Below, piece by piece: positions 15,868 to 25,018 of a DNA stretch of 29,637 bases. The notes under the pieces are model-generated. The model had not been told where the DNA came from. It worked only from the letters and a program-made list of their open reading frames with translations, and made no database searches. The translations under genes and the position numbers were made by a program. Source of the stretch: Planctomycetaceae bacterium (GTDB lineage Bacteria; Planctomycetota; Planctomycetia; Pirellulales; Lacipirellulaceae); contig PATG01000018.1 in the NCBI GenBank assembly GCA_002713555.1, forward strand, positions 139,534-169,170, given 5' to 3'. The number at the start of each line of letters is the position of its first letter. Position 1 is the stretch's first letter.

Positions 15868-16716
15868 ATGCGTTCAATCGCGATCATCAATCAAAAAGGC
15901 GGTGTTGGCAAAACGACGACTGCGGTCAACCTGAGCGCTGCGCTGGCTGATCGGGGGATGCGCGTGGGGCTGATTGACATGGACCCGCAAGCACATGCTT
16001 CCTTGCATTTGGGACTCAACCCCAAGCCAGAGCAACCCACTGTTTACGACTTGATGACGAATGACAGTCCCTTGTGTGATATTTGGCAACCTGTGAATGA
16101 AAACCTTTCGGTGGCTGCGTCGCATATTGATTTGGCCGCCGCCGAAGTGGAATTGGCGGGTGTGGTCGGACGAGAACTGATTCTGCGTGATAAACTGGCT
16201 TTAGAGTGTGAAGAGTTTGACTACGTGCTCATGGACTGCCCGCCTTCTCTGGGTATTCTGACAATTAATGCATTATCAGCCGTCGATGACGTCTTACTGC
16301 CTCTTCAACCGCATTACCTGGCTCTTCATGGCTTAAGTAAGCTGCTGCAAACGATCGACTTGGTAGCAAAACGTCTCAATGACCGTCTGCAATTAGCCGG
16401 TGTCGTGCTTTGTCTGTACGAATCGGGAACCCGTCTGGCGGCTGAAGTTGCAGCCGATGTCGAAGAGTTTTTTCAGACCTCCCGCAGCAGTGATGATTCG
16501 GTATGGCAGGAAGTGCATTTATTCCAGACAAGAATACGGCGCAATATACGCTTGGCCGAAGCGCCCAGTTTCGAGCAGTCCATTTTCGAATATTCTTCCC
16601 AATCGGCTGGGGCAGAAGATTATCTGGCCTTGGCAACGGAATTAAGTGATCTCTACACAGTCCGCTCAGTGGGTGCTAGCAGTAAGCAACCTCAACACAA
16701 ACGGCTGTCCGCTTAA
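15868..16716 (+). CDS. ParA/MinD-family ATPase
   Basis: 282 aa. The ATG at 15868 has GAGAGGA upstream, and the protein begins at once with the family sequence MRSIAIINQKGGVGKTTT, so the 59 codons of open frame before it are not used. The deviant Walker A is KGGVGKTTT (10-18), Walker A' GLIDMDPQAH, Walker B YVLMDCPPSLG, and later LPLQPHYLALHGLSKLL. These proteins form ATP-dependent dimers on DNA or membranes and position chromosomes or complexes. The C terminus (RIRRNIRLAEAPSFEQSIFEY) matches Soj/ParA closely. No parB or parS-like repeat is nearby, so it may be an orphan positioning ATPase and not the chromosomal ParA. Confidence 0.92.
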   Translation: MRSIAIINQKGGVGKTTTAVNLSAALADRGMRVGLIDMDPQAHASLHLGLNPKPEQPTVYDLMTNDSPLCDIWQPVNENLSVAASHIDLAAAEVELAGVVGRELILRDKLALECEEFDYVLMDCPPSLGILTINALSAVDDVLLPLQPHYLALHGLSKLLQTIDLVAKRLNDRLQLAGVVLCLYESGTRLAAEVAADVEEFFQTSRSSDDSVWQEVHLFQTRIRRNIRLAEAPSFEQSIFEYSSQSAGAEDYLALATELSDLYTVRSVGASSKQPQHKRLSA

Positions 16717-17141
16717 CCTGAACATTCCTAAGGTGGGCGATGATACAAGCATCAATGTCCACTGGTCGCACGACCCAACCAGTTTGTCTGGATAGGAAAA
16801 GCAGGGTACAGGTCCTGCCCGATAAATGCGATTGGACGAAGACTTTATGTTCCGTAGCGATTACGAAAACGAAACGGCGGCCACCTTTGGTTTCCTGTCA
16901 CACAATATCGATTGCTAGGCATCAGTGGTGTGGCTCTTGCTTTTGATCAGATCGTTGATGCTAATATAACTCCTGCCCAGGTTGTTTTTTGCGATTCTGA
17001 TGAGAAGACCAACTTACTTTAATAAAGAAGTGTGGGACCTGGGGATGGTAGGAATCCACCCCGAATATTTCACCTGGCTAATGGGGTTCCATGGCAATGG
17101 AATAAAGAATGAAATTACCTTCGGCAAGTGTAGGTTTCTAA
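16717..17141. other. Convergent intergenic region, possible coding relic
   Basis: No gene is supported. Short stretches read like protein in different frames, for example LDEDFMFRSDYENETAATFG around 16832-16891 and LGISGVALAFDQIVDANI around 16914-16968, as if an older coding sequence had picked up frameshifts. No family can be named. No clear terminator is visible for the ParA gene or the TPR gene that converge here. Confidence 0.3.
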
Positions 17142-17657
17142 TCACCCCATCATTTGCGTCATGTTTTTGAAAACCGGATCGCTTCGTAAGGAATCGAAGT
17201 CGGGTTCGTCATGCACAAAATCGCGGAAGTTTCCGTCGATATCCAGCGCATTGGCCAAATGCCGGAGGGCCTCACGGCGATTGTGAATGAGGCTCCAGTA
17301 ACAAGCCAAATTGTAGTGCAGGATGGCACTGCCCGGTTCAACATCTATGGCGGGTTCGAGCGAATCAATGGCTCGTTTGACGTGTCCGACCCTCTTGTAG
17401 CACCACGCAAGTGCCATACGGACGTGAACATCATCAGGAATCAGTTCCAAGCTTCGACGCAATGGAGAAATAGCTTCTTGATAGTGACGTAGTTCACGCA
17501 GGCATTCCCCCATAAGGTAACATGCGCGTGCATCATTTTGGACAGCATGCTTGCGTCGTCGGAGTGCTCGCAGAGCATGGAGAGGCATACCTAGCTCAAG
17601 ATAGCCTTCTGCTTCGCGTCGAACGCGAATGATTCGATTTCTTAGGGAGTTTGACAT
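17142..17657 (-). CDS. TPR-repeat protein
   Basis: 171 aa from the Met at 17657 (MSNSLRNRIIRVRREAEGYLELGM); the open frame starts 17 codons earlier but that part is unlike the family. About four tetratricopeptide repeats can be drawn: ARACYLMGECLRELRHYQEA, VRMALAWCYKRVGHVKRAID, and AILHYNLACYWSLIHNRREA, followed by the closing motif DFDSLRSDPVFKNM that often ends such arrays. There is no signal peptide, so it is probably a cytoplasmic protein-interaction module. It stands alone, converging on the ParA gene. Confidence 0.85.
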   Translation of the reverse strand: MSNSLRNRIIRVRREAEGYLELGMPLHALRALRRRKHAVQNDARACYLMGECLRELRHYQEAISPLRRSLELIPDDVHVRMALAWCYKRVGHVKRAIDSLEPAIDVEPGSAILHYNLACYWSLIHNRREALRHLANALDIDGNFRDFVHDEPDFDSLRSDPVFKNMTQMMG

Positions 17658-18217
17658 CGATTGTTGTGCGCTATGTTGCCAAAACTTGATCTCGTACACC
17701 AATTGCAAGTTGGTTCGCGATAGTCCGTAGTGGCGCGTTAGCAGGTGAAAAGTACAATTTGAAAAGTGCGTCTAATAAAGTTACTTGATTTTACTCGCCA
17801 AATTGCGCACTTCCAAATTATTGATTCCATTTTGAGTCGTAACTCAGGTGTACGTAACCGATAACATTTTTAAATTGGAGCTGGATGGTTTTTTCGATTG
17901 AAACGGTCATATAAACTCTTGCATCCGGTGACCATCCAGAGTAGAGCTCGCAGACATTTCGAGCTTAAAGGCAATCCGGGAAGCCTTTCTCACCCCCCAT
18001 TCTGTCAGAAACGATGCTGCAAATTGACAACATACTTCTGTCGTATGTGGTGATTTGGCAACACTTTAAGAACGGCAGGCAGATCACGATTCTGCCTGGT
18101 TTTGCCCATAAATAGTGCTTGGGCACTCCTCTTTCCTCCATCTGGGCATACCGCTTGCGACAGTAGTCGAATCGCTTTGGTTTACCCCATTTCGCAATAT
18201 TTGCGAGGCAGTCTACT
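17658..18217. other. Intergenic region with two long-loop inverted repeats
   Basis: No gene is supported; the minus-strand frame at 17965-18330 is Cys-rich without family features and is probably chance. Inverted repeats are AAGTGCG (17764-17770) with CGCACTT (17806-17812), and CTGGATGGT (17881-17889) with ACCATCCAG (17931-17939). The first may belong to the control region of the TPR gene, which starts about 105 bases away. I see no tRNA or known small RNA. Confidence 0.35.
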
Positions 18218-18231
18218 GAGAGGGTGGAGTT

Positions 18232-18507
18232 TTGTACCAGTCGGTTCTTACTTTGGCCGCCGTAGTTGCGCTGAGTAGCGTCATTGCCTCCCTGGACAAC
18301 GCACAGGGTCAAAGGCAGGTACTCAGCCAATCTCCAGGATTATCCTGGGTAAGAACTACAGATGGCTGGGAAGATCACGAATTGCTCTGGTCGGAGTATG
18401 GTCCAACCGAAAATCCGGCTCTACACCCGTTATTGGTGGCTACTTTTCAGCTTTCAGCTTCGCTTTTCGTCCTGGTCGCTTTTCCGAGCGCGCCTCGTCG
18501 GATGTAG
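18232..18507 (+). CDS. Possible small two-span membrane protein
   Basis: 91 aa from a TTG at 18232, with GAGAGGG 7 bases upstream, a good Shine-Dalgarno that supports this otherwise weak start. Two hydrophobic stretches can be seen: VLTLAAVVALSSVIASL near the N terminus (also a possible signal peptide) and LLVATFQLSASLFVLVAF near the C terminus, joined by a hydrophilic part with WVRTTDGWEDHELLW. Family unknown. It lies 230 bases upstream of the large membrane protein gene on the same strand. It could be a chance frame; no strong alternative frame competes. Confidence 0.4.
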   Translation: MYQSVLTLAAVVALSSVIASLDNAQGQRQVLSQSPGLSWVRTTDGWEDHELLWSEYGPTENPALHPLLVATFQLSASLFVLVAFPSAPRRM

Positions 18508-18737
18508 CCACCCTATCTCATCCGCATCTATTTTCAACAGTTTGCAAGCAGATTCGATCCGCTGCTGCTGGGGTAGTCTTCGGCTATTTCGACAGAGGAA
18601 CCTGTTTTTTTGCGACTTTTATATTTTTTTGCACGAAGCTGCGCAAATTTAGCCACTCTTCCTGTAGGTGGTGTAATTTGGTGCCCCTTTTTCCCTAGTG
18701 GTACTAGGCGCAAATCTATTTGGTTCGAGGAAAAAAG

Positions 18738-21185
18738 ATGCGATTGACCTTGAGAACATTACTGGCATACATGGACGATATTCTGGAGCCTACCGATCAC
18801 GAAGAACTGGGTAAAAAAATCGAAGCCAGTGATTTTGCAACAGAGCTCATCCATCGGTCACGGGATGCCGTACGTCGCTTGCGCTTGGGTGCGCCTACGA
18901 TTGATGCGGGGGAAGATTCCGATGATGTCCTCGGAGGTGTGAGTGTCGCTGATGTCAATGCGGTTGCTGAGTATCTGGACAATACCTTGCCGTCAGGGGA
19001 TGTGGCGGATTTCGAACGTTTGTGCCTGGAACCTAGTGGCGATGCAGACATGCATCTTGCCGAAGTGGTTTCTTGCCACCATGTGCTCACCATGGTACTG
19101 GGCGAACCGGCAGAAATTGACAACAACCTTAAACAAAGAATCTATCAGCTTCCCGCCGACTTAGAGAAGGGGCAGAAGTTACGCATTGAGCCAGCCCATG
19201 AGATGCATCAGGCAGCTCAACCAGTTCCAGCTGACACGGTATCTCCCCCTGCAGTTTCGGCATCCTCTCCCCTTTCCGCTGCTCCGGCAGCGACTCCTTC
19301 TCCCGCTAGTGCTGGTGCGCCTGCTGCCGTTGGCAACTCAGAAATCCCCGATTATTTACGCGCAGCTTCTAAATCCCGTGGACGCAACAAGCGTTTAGTA
19401 CTTGCAACAGCGGCGATTCTTTTCGTAGCGTTTGTAGGATGGTTGATGTACCCAGAAATTTTTCCATCCCAAGTTCCCAGTAAAATAGCCAATAGCGAAG
19501 CGATTCAATTTGAAGGGGAAGTCGTTATTGAGGAGTTGGCAGAAAGTTCTCCTCCAGAGACGTCCCATTCTACTGTGCCCGCGGGTGGAGAAGCCCCCCC
19601 GTTCAATCCGGGTGCTGACCTTTTAGGATCTGTTCCAGTGTCTGGTGATATGTCGACGGTGACTGGGGTAGAAGGAGAGGAAGGGCGAACAATTGAGGAG
19701 CAAGCGAGCCAAAATTCGAACAACGCACAACAACCAGACGCTGAGTTGGGACACACGGATAAATCGGCCATCCCGAAATCTTTCGATGGTGGCGAATTGG
19801 AAGTAGGTATGCCTGCCGTGAGTGATGATTTGGGCGCAGCAGATTCTGACATCACGGCAAGTGTGCATGGAGATTCTCCGAAGATCGATCTGGAGATAGA
19901 AACAGCCTTGCCGGACTCTCGGGCAAATACGCTAGATGCTGATCCTGGTGCCGAGGAAGTCTTAGGCGGCGTGCTGGAGGTAGGATCCAGCCGTACACCG
20001 ACCGCCCCAGATTCACAAGAGCCAATTCAACTTGGAAATTATCTGGGCAACAATGATATTTTGTTGTGGCTTGATGATAAGGAAAACCAGTGGGTTCGAT
20101 TACCACCACGTAGTGCACTTTCTGCTGGTGACACGTTATTAGCACTTCCTAAATTCAGGACGCACATTGTCTTAGGAGACATGAACTTCCACCTTTCGGG
20201 GGGGACACAATTAAAACTGCCAGCCCATGAAAGTAAGGAGGGTAGTGGTGCTAAATTGGAATTGGTAATTGCCTACGGTCGCCTTCTATTGACAGCAGGC
20301 CTTCAAGGCAACCGAATTGCATTGCAGTTTGGTGAAGAAACAAGAGTCTTCGAGCTTGAAAGCTCGTCAAGTTTGGCCTTAGAAGTCAGGCGAGTGTTCG
20401 TGCCAGAGAGTAATTATGACGAGCAGTCACCTGTCGAAGTCCTTTGGTACTTGACTAGTGGCAAAATCACTTGGCCCAGTTCTGCAGGAGACGAACAAAC
20501 GATCCAAGCACCAGTAGTTTGGAAAACGGCCGAAAGTATCGATGGTTTGCCTGAAAACATTTTGGAACTCCCCAAATGGATCGACCAAGAGCAAATGACG
20601 GATTCTGAACGAATCGCACGCGATACATTGTCTGAGGAGTTGGTAGTTGGTGAGCCAGTCGCACTCAGGCTGCAGGAGTTGACTGATGAGAAGGGACTTG
20701 GTCGTCGTCGAGAAGTGCGTACCTTGGCCGCTGAGGCCAGTGTATACGTGGGTGATTTTGAGCCCTCGGTCAAAGCACTCAATGATAGTGCACAAAGTCG
20801 TCGTACTTGGAATGTACAGATCGACGTACTACGTCAGGCGATGGCGCGCAGTCCCCAAGTTGCCTCTCAAGTGCATGAGGCATTTCGTAATTTACGGGGG
20901 GAGGAAGCTGCTGAGGGTCTGATGGAGTTGCTGGCGGGTTATTCTTTAAGTTCGATTGGCAAAACGCGCGAACAACGTCTGTCTGGGGCTTTGGTCAATG
21001 TGATTGACGGGCTCGAAAATGACAGCCTGGACTACCGTGTGCTAGCCATCCATAATCTCAACGAGATTACAGGAACTTCTTATTTAGATGGATACCGGCC
21101 AACTCGGCCTATTCAGCGACGACAGATTTCCGTCAAGAAAATCTGGGATCGGCTAGAATCGGGAGATCTCCTACCAGCTCCCTGA
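18738..21185 (+). CDS. Large single-span membrane protein with tandem anti-sigma-like modules and a FecR-like region
   Basis: 815 aa from the ATG at 18738, which has GAGGA six bases upstream; the TTG at 18720 is less likely. Two similar helical modules sit at the N terminus: LLAYMDDILEPTDHEELGKKI (9-29) and VAEYLDNTLPSGDVADFERLC (76-96), a pattern like the cytoplasmic module of planctomycete anti-sigma factors. An Ala/Pro/Ser linker (165-200) leads to one membrane helix at about 219-237. The outside part has a long acidic low-complexity linker, then a FecR-like beta region (LSAGDTLLALPKFRTHIVLG, KLELVIAYGRLLLTAG) and a helical C-terminal domain ending DYRVLAIHNLNEITG…. It probably links an envelope signal to the cytoplasm; no partner sigma gene adjoins it. 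Confidence 0.75.
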   Translation: MRLTLRTLLAYMDDILEPTDHEELGKKIEASDFATELIHRSRDAVRRLRLGAPTIDAGEDSDDVLGGVSVADVNAVAEYLDNTLPSGDVADFERLCLEPSGDADMHLAEVVSCHHVLTMVLGEPAEIDNNLKQRIYQLPADLEKGQKLRIEPAHEMHQAAQPVPADTVSPPAVSASSPLSAAPAATPSPASAGAPAAVGNSEIPDYLRAASKSRGRNKRLVLATAAILFVAFVGWLMYPEIFPSQVPSKIANSEAIQFEGEVVIEELAESSPPETSHSTVPAGGEAPPFNPGADLLGSVPVSGDMSTVTGVEGEEGRTIEEQASQNSNNAQQPDAELGHTDKSAIPKSFDGGELEVGMPAVSDDLGAADSDITASVHGDSPKIDLEIETALPDSRANTLDADPGAEEVLGGVLEVGSSRTPTAPDSQEPIQLGNYLGNNDILLWLDDKENQWVRLPPRSALSAGDTLLALPKFRTHIVLGDMNFHLSGGTQLKLPAHESKEGSGAKLELVIAYGRLLLTAGLQGNRIALQFGEETRVFELESSSSLALEVRRVFVPESNYDEQSPVEVLWYLTSGKITWPSSAGDEQTIQAPVVWKTAESIDGLPENILELPKWIDQEQMTDSERIARDTLSEELVVGEPVALRLQELTDEKGLGRRREVRTLAAEASVYVGDFEPSVKALNDSAQSRRTWNVQIDVLRQAMARSPQVASQVHEAFRNLRGEEAAEGLMELLAGYSLSSIGKTREQRLSGALVNVIDGLENDSLDYRVLAIHNLNEITGTSYLDGYRPTRPIQRRQISVKKIWDRLESGDLLPAP

Positions 21186-21212
21186 AACTGGCTGGCTCTC
21201 TGAAGCTAGCTG
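21177..21212 (+). repeat. Imperfect 18-bp tandem duplication across a stop codon
   Basis: GCTCCCTGAAACTGGCTG (21177-21194) is followed directly by GCTCTCTGAAGCTAGCTG (21195-21212), with three mismatches. The unit is a multiple of three and contains TGA in the same phase. The first TGA is the stop of the large membrane protein gene, so the copy adds a second in-phase TGA 18 bases later. Confidence 0.6.
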
Positions 21213-21387
21213 GGCTGAGATGTGGATTTCTGGTCCTGAAAGGTGCAGACGTCCCTAGTGCCGTGAATATCATAAGATTTGCCCCTTCTGGCAGTTTGGG
21301 GTGTCCAAATGGCCGTCTTAAGGAAGAGAATCACTCCTACAGCCGGTTTGTCGTCGAGCCCGTAAGCCGTTAGAATGAGGGTCTGGG

Positions 21388-21422
21388 GGAACCCCATCTC
21401 GGTGACTAGGCATGTGGGTTCC
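21388..21422 (+). promoter_or_regulatory. Hairpin in the leader of hpf
   Basis: GGAACCC (21388-21394) pairs with GGGTTCC (21416-21422) across a 21-base loop, ending 45 bases upstream of the probable GTG start. It lies in the about 250-base space before hpf where the promoter should also be. It may be a leader structure or an operator; it has no T-run. Confidence 0.3.
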
Positions 21423-21467
21423 TGATAAACCTTTGAGAAAGCAATAACCCCTTCGGGAGCATTGTCT

Positions 21468-21818
21468 GTGCAAGTCAGTATCGCTGTTCGACATGGCCAT
21501 TTAAGCGAGGCCTCCCAGGAGAAACTGAAGGAAAAAGTTGAGAAAATTGGCCGTTACTTCGATCGCCTGATGTCAATCGAAGTGGTTGTCGAGTTGAAAA
21601 ATGAACATATACCAGAAGTCGAGATTATGGTGTCGGCTGAGCACAAACACGATTTTGTAGCTCATGATAAGGCGGACAAACTTTTTGCATCCGTTGATTC
21701 GGCAGTTCAAAAAATTGAACAGCAATTAAGAAAATACAAAGAAAAATTGCAAAAGCGGCACCGCAAAGCAGAGCAGCGCAGGCAGGATCACGCAGAAGAT
21801 CTTCCCATAGAGGGCTAG
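21468..21818 (+). CDS. hpf: Ribosome hibernation promoting factor (HPF/RaiA family)
   Basis: 116 aa. I choose the GTG at 21468 because GGGAG lies 8 bases upstream and the product then starts MQVSIAVRHGHLSE, as in the family; the TTG at 21462 is too close to that site. The sequence shows the beta-alpha-beta-beta-beta-alpha fold: IAVRHG, helix SEASQEKLKEKVEKIGRYF, strands IEVVVELK and EVEIMVSAEHK, then helix SVDSAVQKIEQQLRKYKEKL. A basic tail (KRHRKAEQRR) follows. It is the short form, without the C-terminal dimerisation domain of long HPF. It binds the 30S decoding and tRNA sites in slow growth. It leads the PTS gene run. Confidence 0.93.
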   Translation: MQVSIAVRHGHLSEASQEKLKEKVEKIGRYFDRLMSIEVVVELKNEHIPEVEIMVSAEHKHDFVAHDKADKLFASVDSAVQKIEQQLRKYKEKLQKRHRKAEQRRQDHAEDLPIEG

Positions 21819-22007
21819 TCGGCTGAATGAAATATACCCATCGAGTCCTATTTGCAAACATCAAAGTTGTTCAATCCTGGAAAGCGAACTTGGAGAATCA
21901 GTTCTGATACTGCAGCCTTGCTGCTGTGGGTCTTGAACTGTGGACCGATGACGCAAGATTGGACTTCTATGTAGACTCAATAAAATTGAAAGTAGGTTTA
22001 GAAAGTT

Positions 22008-22481
22008 ATGAAGTTTATAGATTTTGTAAGCCGCGAAGCGATTCGCACGAGTGTCGAAGTGGATGACAAAGAACAGGTGATTCGTAGCATGGCTACCGCC
22101 CTGCTGGAGTCCGGCAAAATTGATCAGGATCAGCACGATAGTATTGTTGAGGCGATCTTGAAAAGAGAAGAGTTAGGCAGCACAGGCATCGGCCGCGGTG
22201 TTGCCGTGCCACATACAAAACATCCTAGTGTCAGCGAGCTTGTGGGTACTGTTGCCATAAGTTCAGACGGAGTTGACTTTGATAGCTTGGATGGTGAAAA
22301 AGTGCACCTGCTATTCTTGTTGGTGTCACCGCCGGATCGTCCCGGTGATCATCTGCGAGCGCTCGAAAATATTTCACGCCAATTACGTGACGAAACATTC
22401 TGTCGCTTTCTCAAGCAGAGTAAATCGCCTGAAGATGTTTGGCAATTACTCGAAGAGGCCGACAACAATCAGTTTGTATAG
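22008..22481 (+). CDS. ptsN: PTS EIIA domain protein, PtsN (EIIA-Ntr)/fructose type
   Basis: 157 aa, a single stand-alone EIIA type 2 domain. The phospho-accepting residue is His68 in the motif [16 protein letters not shown], followed by [33 protein letters not shown] and [15 protein letters not shown], all canonical for PtsN/FruA-like EIIA. With no EIIB or EIIC in the window it is probably a regulatory phospho-acceptor and not part of a sugar permease. It lies between hpf and the HPr gene, all on the plus strand, with about 190 and 66 bases of spacing. Only a weak purine stretch precedes the ATG. Confidence 0.93.
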   Translation: MKFIDFVSREAIRTSVEVDDKEQVIRSMATALLESGKIDQDQHDSIVEAILKREELGSTGIGRGVAVPHTKHPSVSELVGTVAISSDGVDFDSLDGEKVHLLFLLVSPPDRPGDHLRALENISRQLRDETFCRFLKQSKSPEDVWQLLEEADNNQFV

Positions 22482-22547
22482 AAGTGAATGATGAGGCAAC
22501 TTACGGTGAATCCGATGGTGCCTCGCCCAAGATACGTATAAGTTTAT

Positions 22548-22853
22548 ATGGAAATGCCAATCGCCCAGCGAACTGTAGTGATCAATAATCCGCAGGGGTT
22601 GCATGCGCGGCCAGCGGAGGTGTTCGCTCGATTAGCACTAAAGTTTGATTCAGAAATCGAAGTGATACGCGATAGTTTACGTGTCGATGCCAAGAGCATT
22701 CTGCATGTGTTGACGTTGGGTGCTGCTCAGGGGACCGAGTTGGTCCTGCACGCCCACGGAGCCGACGCTGAAGCAGCCCTAGAGGCTTTGGCACGATTGG
22801 TAGACAGCGATTTTACATCCGATGAAACAATGAGCCAAGAAAGTCAGGGTTAG
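22548..22853 (+). CDS. ptsH: Phosphocarrier protein HPr
   Basis: 101 aa, slightly longer than typical HPr (85-90) through a C-terminal tail TSDETMSQESQG. The active-site His19 is in NNPQGLHARPA, the EI phosphorylation site. Ser50 in VDAKSILHVLTLGA corresponds to the regulatory serine phosphorylated by HPr kinase in other bacteria, so such control is possible here, though no kinase gene is in the window. A second start two codons down (22554) is possible. HPr takes phosphate from EI (23130) and passes it to EIIA (22008). The gene is followed by 276 bases without a gene before ptsI. Confidence 0.95.
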   Translation: MEMPIAQRTVVINNPQGLHARPAEVFARLALKFDSEIEVIRDSLRVDAKSILHVLTLGAAQGTELVLHAHGADAEAALEALARLVDSDFTSDETMSQESQG

Positions 22854-23129
22854 ATCACGGGTGTTGTGGGATGGTTGAGAACGACCGTCATAAGCAATTC
22901 CCAATTCACTTTCTTGGCCCCCAGAAACACAGCAGTGTGCAAGACCATGGTTGGCCGATGAGCAACTCGTTAAAAAAAGAAAATCCGATAGTGGCCTGTA
23001 TAGTCAGTCCTTGTAGCTCCCAGGAATGCTTTGTGGAGGCGCAAGCCTAAAGCCTTAAGGTGAGTTTTTCTTTAATCTGCGAGATGTCTCTCAGCCGGGC
23101 ATGGCATGCCGCTGCCTAGTGAGGGCGCA

Positions 23130-24872
23130 ATGGAACGCCTCCAGGGTATTGCCGTATCGCCTGGCATAGCGATAGGCGAAGCACTCGTTTTAGACAACGA
23201 GGGATTTCGGATCCCGCGGCGTTTCCTGCCGCGCGATGCGGTCGATGAAGAATTGAGCCGCCTGGAGGGAGCTTTCGAAGCTGCGATTGCCGAAGTCGAG
23301 CATAATCGCCAGCAAGTCGCTGCCCAGTTGGGTGACGAATATGCGGCTATCTTTTCGGCGCATTTGCAGATGTTACGAGATCGTCGTCTCAATGAAGAGA
23401 TAGAGGAGATGATTCGTAAGCGGCATTATTCACCTGAGTATTCGGTCAGCCGCGCTCTCCGCCGTTATGCCAAGGTATTTCAAACGCTCGAAGGTCCATA
23501 TATGGCGGAGCGGGCAAATGATATTTTCGACATCGAAAAACGATTGCTTCGAAATCTTCTGGGTCGAGCCCGTGAGGAGTTGTCAACAATTACTTCTCCT
23601 GTTTTGGTTCTAGCCCATAATCTTACGCCAAGCGAAACAGCGAACCTGAATCCTCGATTTGCTCTTGGTTTTGTGACTGAAATTGGTGGTCCAGGAAGTC
23701 ACACGGCCATTGTTGCCGAAGGATTGGGAATTCCTGCAGTGGTTGGCATCGGCCCTTTTCTCACGGATGTTTCAGGTGGTGACACGGTCATCATCGACGG
23801 TGATCAAGGCCAGATTGTACTGCATCCTGACGAAGAGACACTGGCACGCTACCGACACGAAGTTGAGGAGCAACGCTCGCTAGCAACCAAACTAGAGATG
23901 TTGCGTGAATTGCCAGCGATTACAAAAGATGGGGAGCTGATAAGTTTGATGGGGAATATCGAGTTTCCCTACGAAGTTGAGCAATGCCAGGAGCGTGGTG
24001 CTGACGGAATTGGCCTCTATCGCACCGAATTCATTTATCTAGGACGTGATGATGATCCGACCGAAGAACTCCATTTTGAAGCGTACTCAGGAGTTGTTCA
24101 AGCCATGAAAGGCCAACCGGTCATCATGCGTACGTTGGATCTTGGTGCGGACAAAATGCGTTCACTTCCCAATCCCGAAGACGAACGCAACCCATTTTTG
24201 GGCTTAAGAAGCATTCGGTTGGCTTTGAGAAATAGAGATTTATTCGGTACTCAGTTGCGAGCCATATTACGCGCAAGTTCAATGGGTGAGATCAGGATTA
24301 TGTTTCCTCTGATCAGTACCATTATTGAACTTCGACAAGCACGGATGGTGCTCGCCGATGCAATGGAAGATCTGGAAGAGGCAGGAATTGCTTTTGATCG
24401 TGATATGAAAGTTGGCATGATGGTCGAAGTTCCATCTGCCATCATGATGATGGATCGTTTTGTCGAAGAAGTAGATTTCTTTAGTATCGGTACCAATGAT
24501 CTTATTCAATATTGCCTTGCCGTAGATAGGAGCAATAAGGACGTAGCTAATTTGTATACAGCATCCGACCCGGCGGTAGTTCGCATGATCGAGATGGCGG
24601 TGCGCACTGCGAATGAGCATGATATTCCAGTCAGTTTGTGCGGACAAATGGGTGGCAATCCCTTGTATACCATGTTGCTGTTGGGATTAGGACTGCGCAG
24701 TTTTAGTGTGACGCCTGCGGCAGTACCCGAACTAAAAAGAGTTTGCCGTAGTGTTAGTATTGATCAATGTGAAAGGGTGGCGGAGCAGGTGAGAACCATG
24801 GAGAGTGCTCTCGCGATCAAAACATTTCTCATGGAGGAATTGTCAAAAGTTTTTCCTGAATTTCCCCTTTAG
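23130..24872 (+). CDS. ptsI: Phosphoenolpyruvate-protein phosphotransferase (PTS enzyme I)
   Basis: 580 aa from the ATG at 23130 (MERLQGIAVSPGIAIGEAL), a typical EI start; the open frame begins eight codons earlier. The HPr-binding helical domain is followed by the phospho-His swivel domain with His191 in GGPGSHTAIVAEGLGIPAVVG and by the PEP-binding TIM barrel (GADGIGLYRTEFIY, RTLDLGADKM, FFSIGTNDLIQY). The catalytic Cys504 is in SLCGQMGG. Both key positions almost match E. coli EI (189, 502). The usual TSHT and AR around the His read GSHT and AE here. It transfers phosphate from PEP to HPr in the cytoplasm and starts the relay. Confidence 0.96.
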   Translation: MERLQGIAVSPGIAIGEALVLDNEGFRIPRRFLPRDAVDEELSRLEGAFEAAIAEVEHNRQQVAAQLGDEYAAIFSAHLQMLRDRRLNEEIEEMIRKRHYSPEYSVSRALRRYAKVFQTLEGPYMAERANDIFDIEKRLLRNLLGRAREELSTITSPVLVLAHNLTPSETANLNPRFALGFVTEIGGPGSHTAIVAEGLGIPAVVGIGPFLTDVSGGDTVIIDGDQGQIVLHPDEETLARYRHEVEEQRSLATKLEMLRELPAITKDGELISLMGNIEFPYEVEQCQERGADGIGLYRTEFIYLGRDDDPTEELHFEAYSGVVQAMKGQPVIMRTLDLGADKMRSLPNPEDERNPFLGLRSIRLALRNRDLFGTQLRAILRASSMGEIRIMFPLISTIIELRQARMVLADAMEDLEEAGIAFDRDMKVGMMVEVPSAIMMMDRFVEEVDFFSIGTNDLIQYCLAVDRSNKDVANLYTASDPAVVRMIEMAVRTANEHDIPVSLCGQMGGNPLYTMLLLGLGLRSFSVTPAAVPELKRVCRSVSIDQCERVAEQVRTMESALAIKTFLMEELSKVFPEFPL

Positions 24873-25018
24873 AAGACTTGAATCTGTTTGTAACGCGTTG
24901 CCCTTTTATATTCCTAGAAGTAAATCAGCCTTGCCTGGAGTAGGTAAATATCAACAAAAATATATTTTAGCGGGACCCGTTCCCTGCGGTAATAGATACA
25001 AATTGAAAGTAAATAATC

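Noticed and set aside
17965..18330. 121-codon minus-strand open frame
   Set aside because: Cys-rich without pattern, no good start, and it overlaps the start of the better-supported small membrane protein at 18232.
21206..21397. 63-codon minus-strand open frame upstream of hpf
   Set aside because: No ribosome binding site or family features; lies in the hpf control region.
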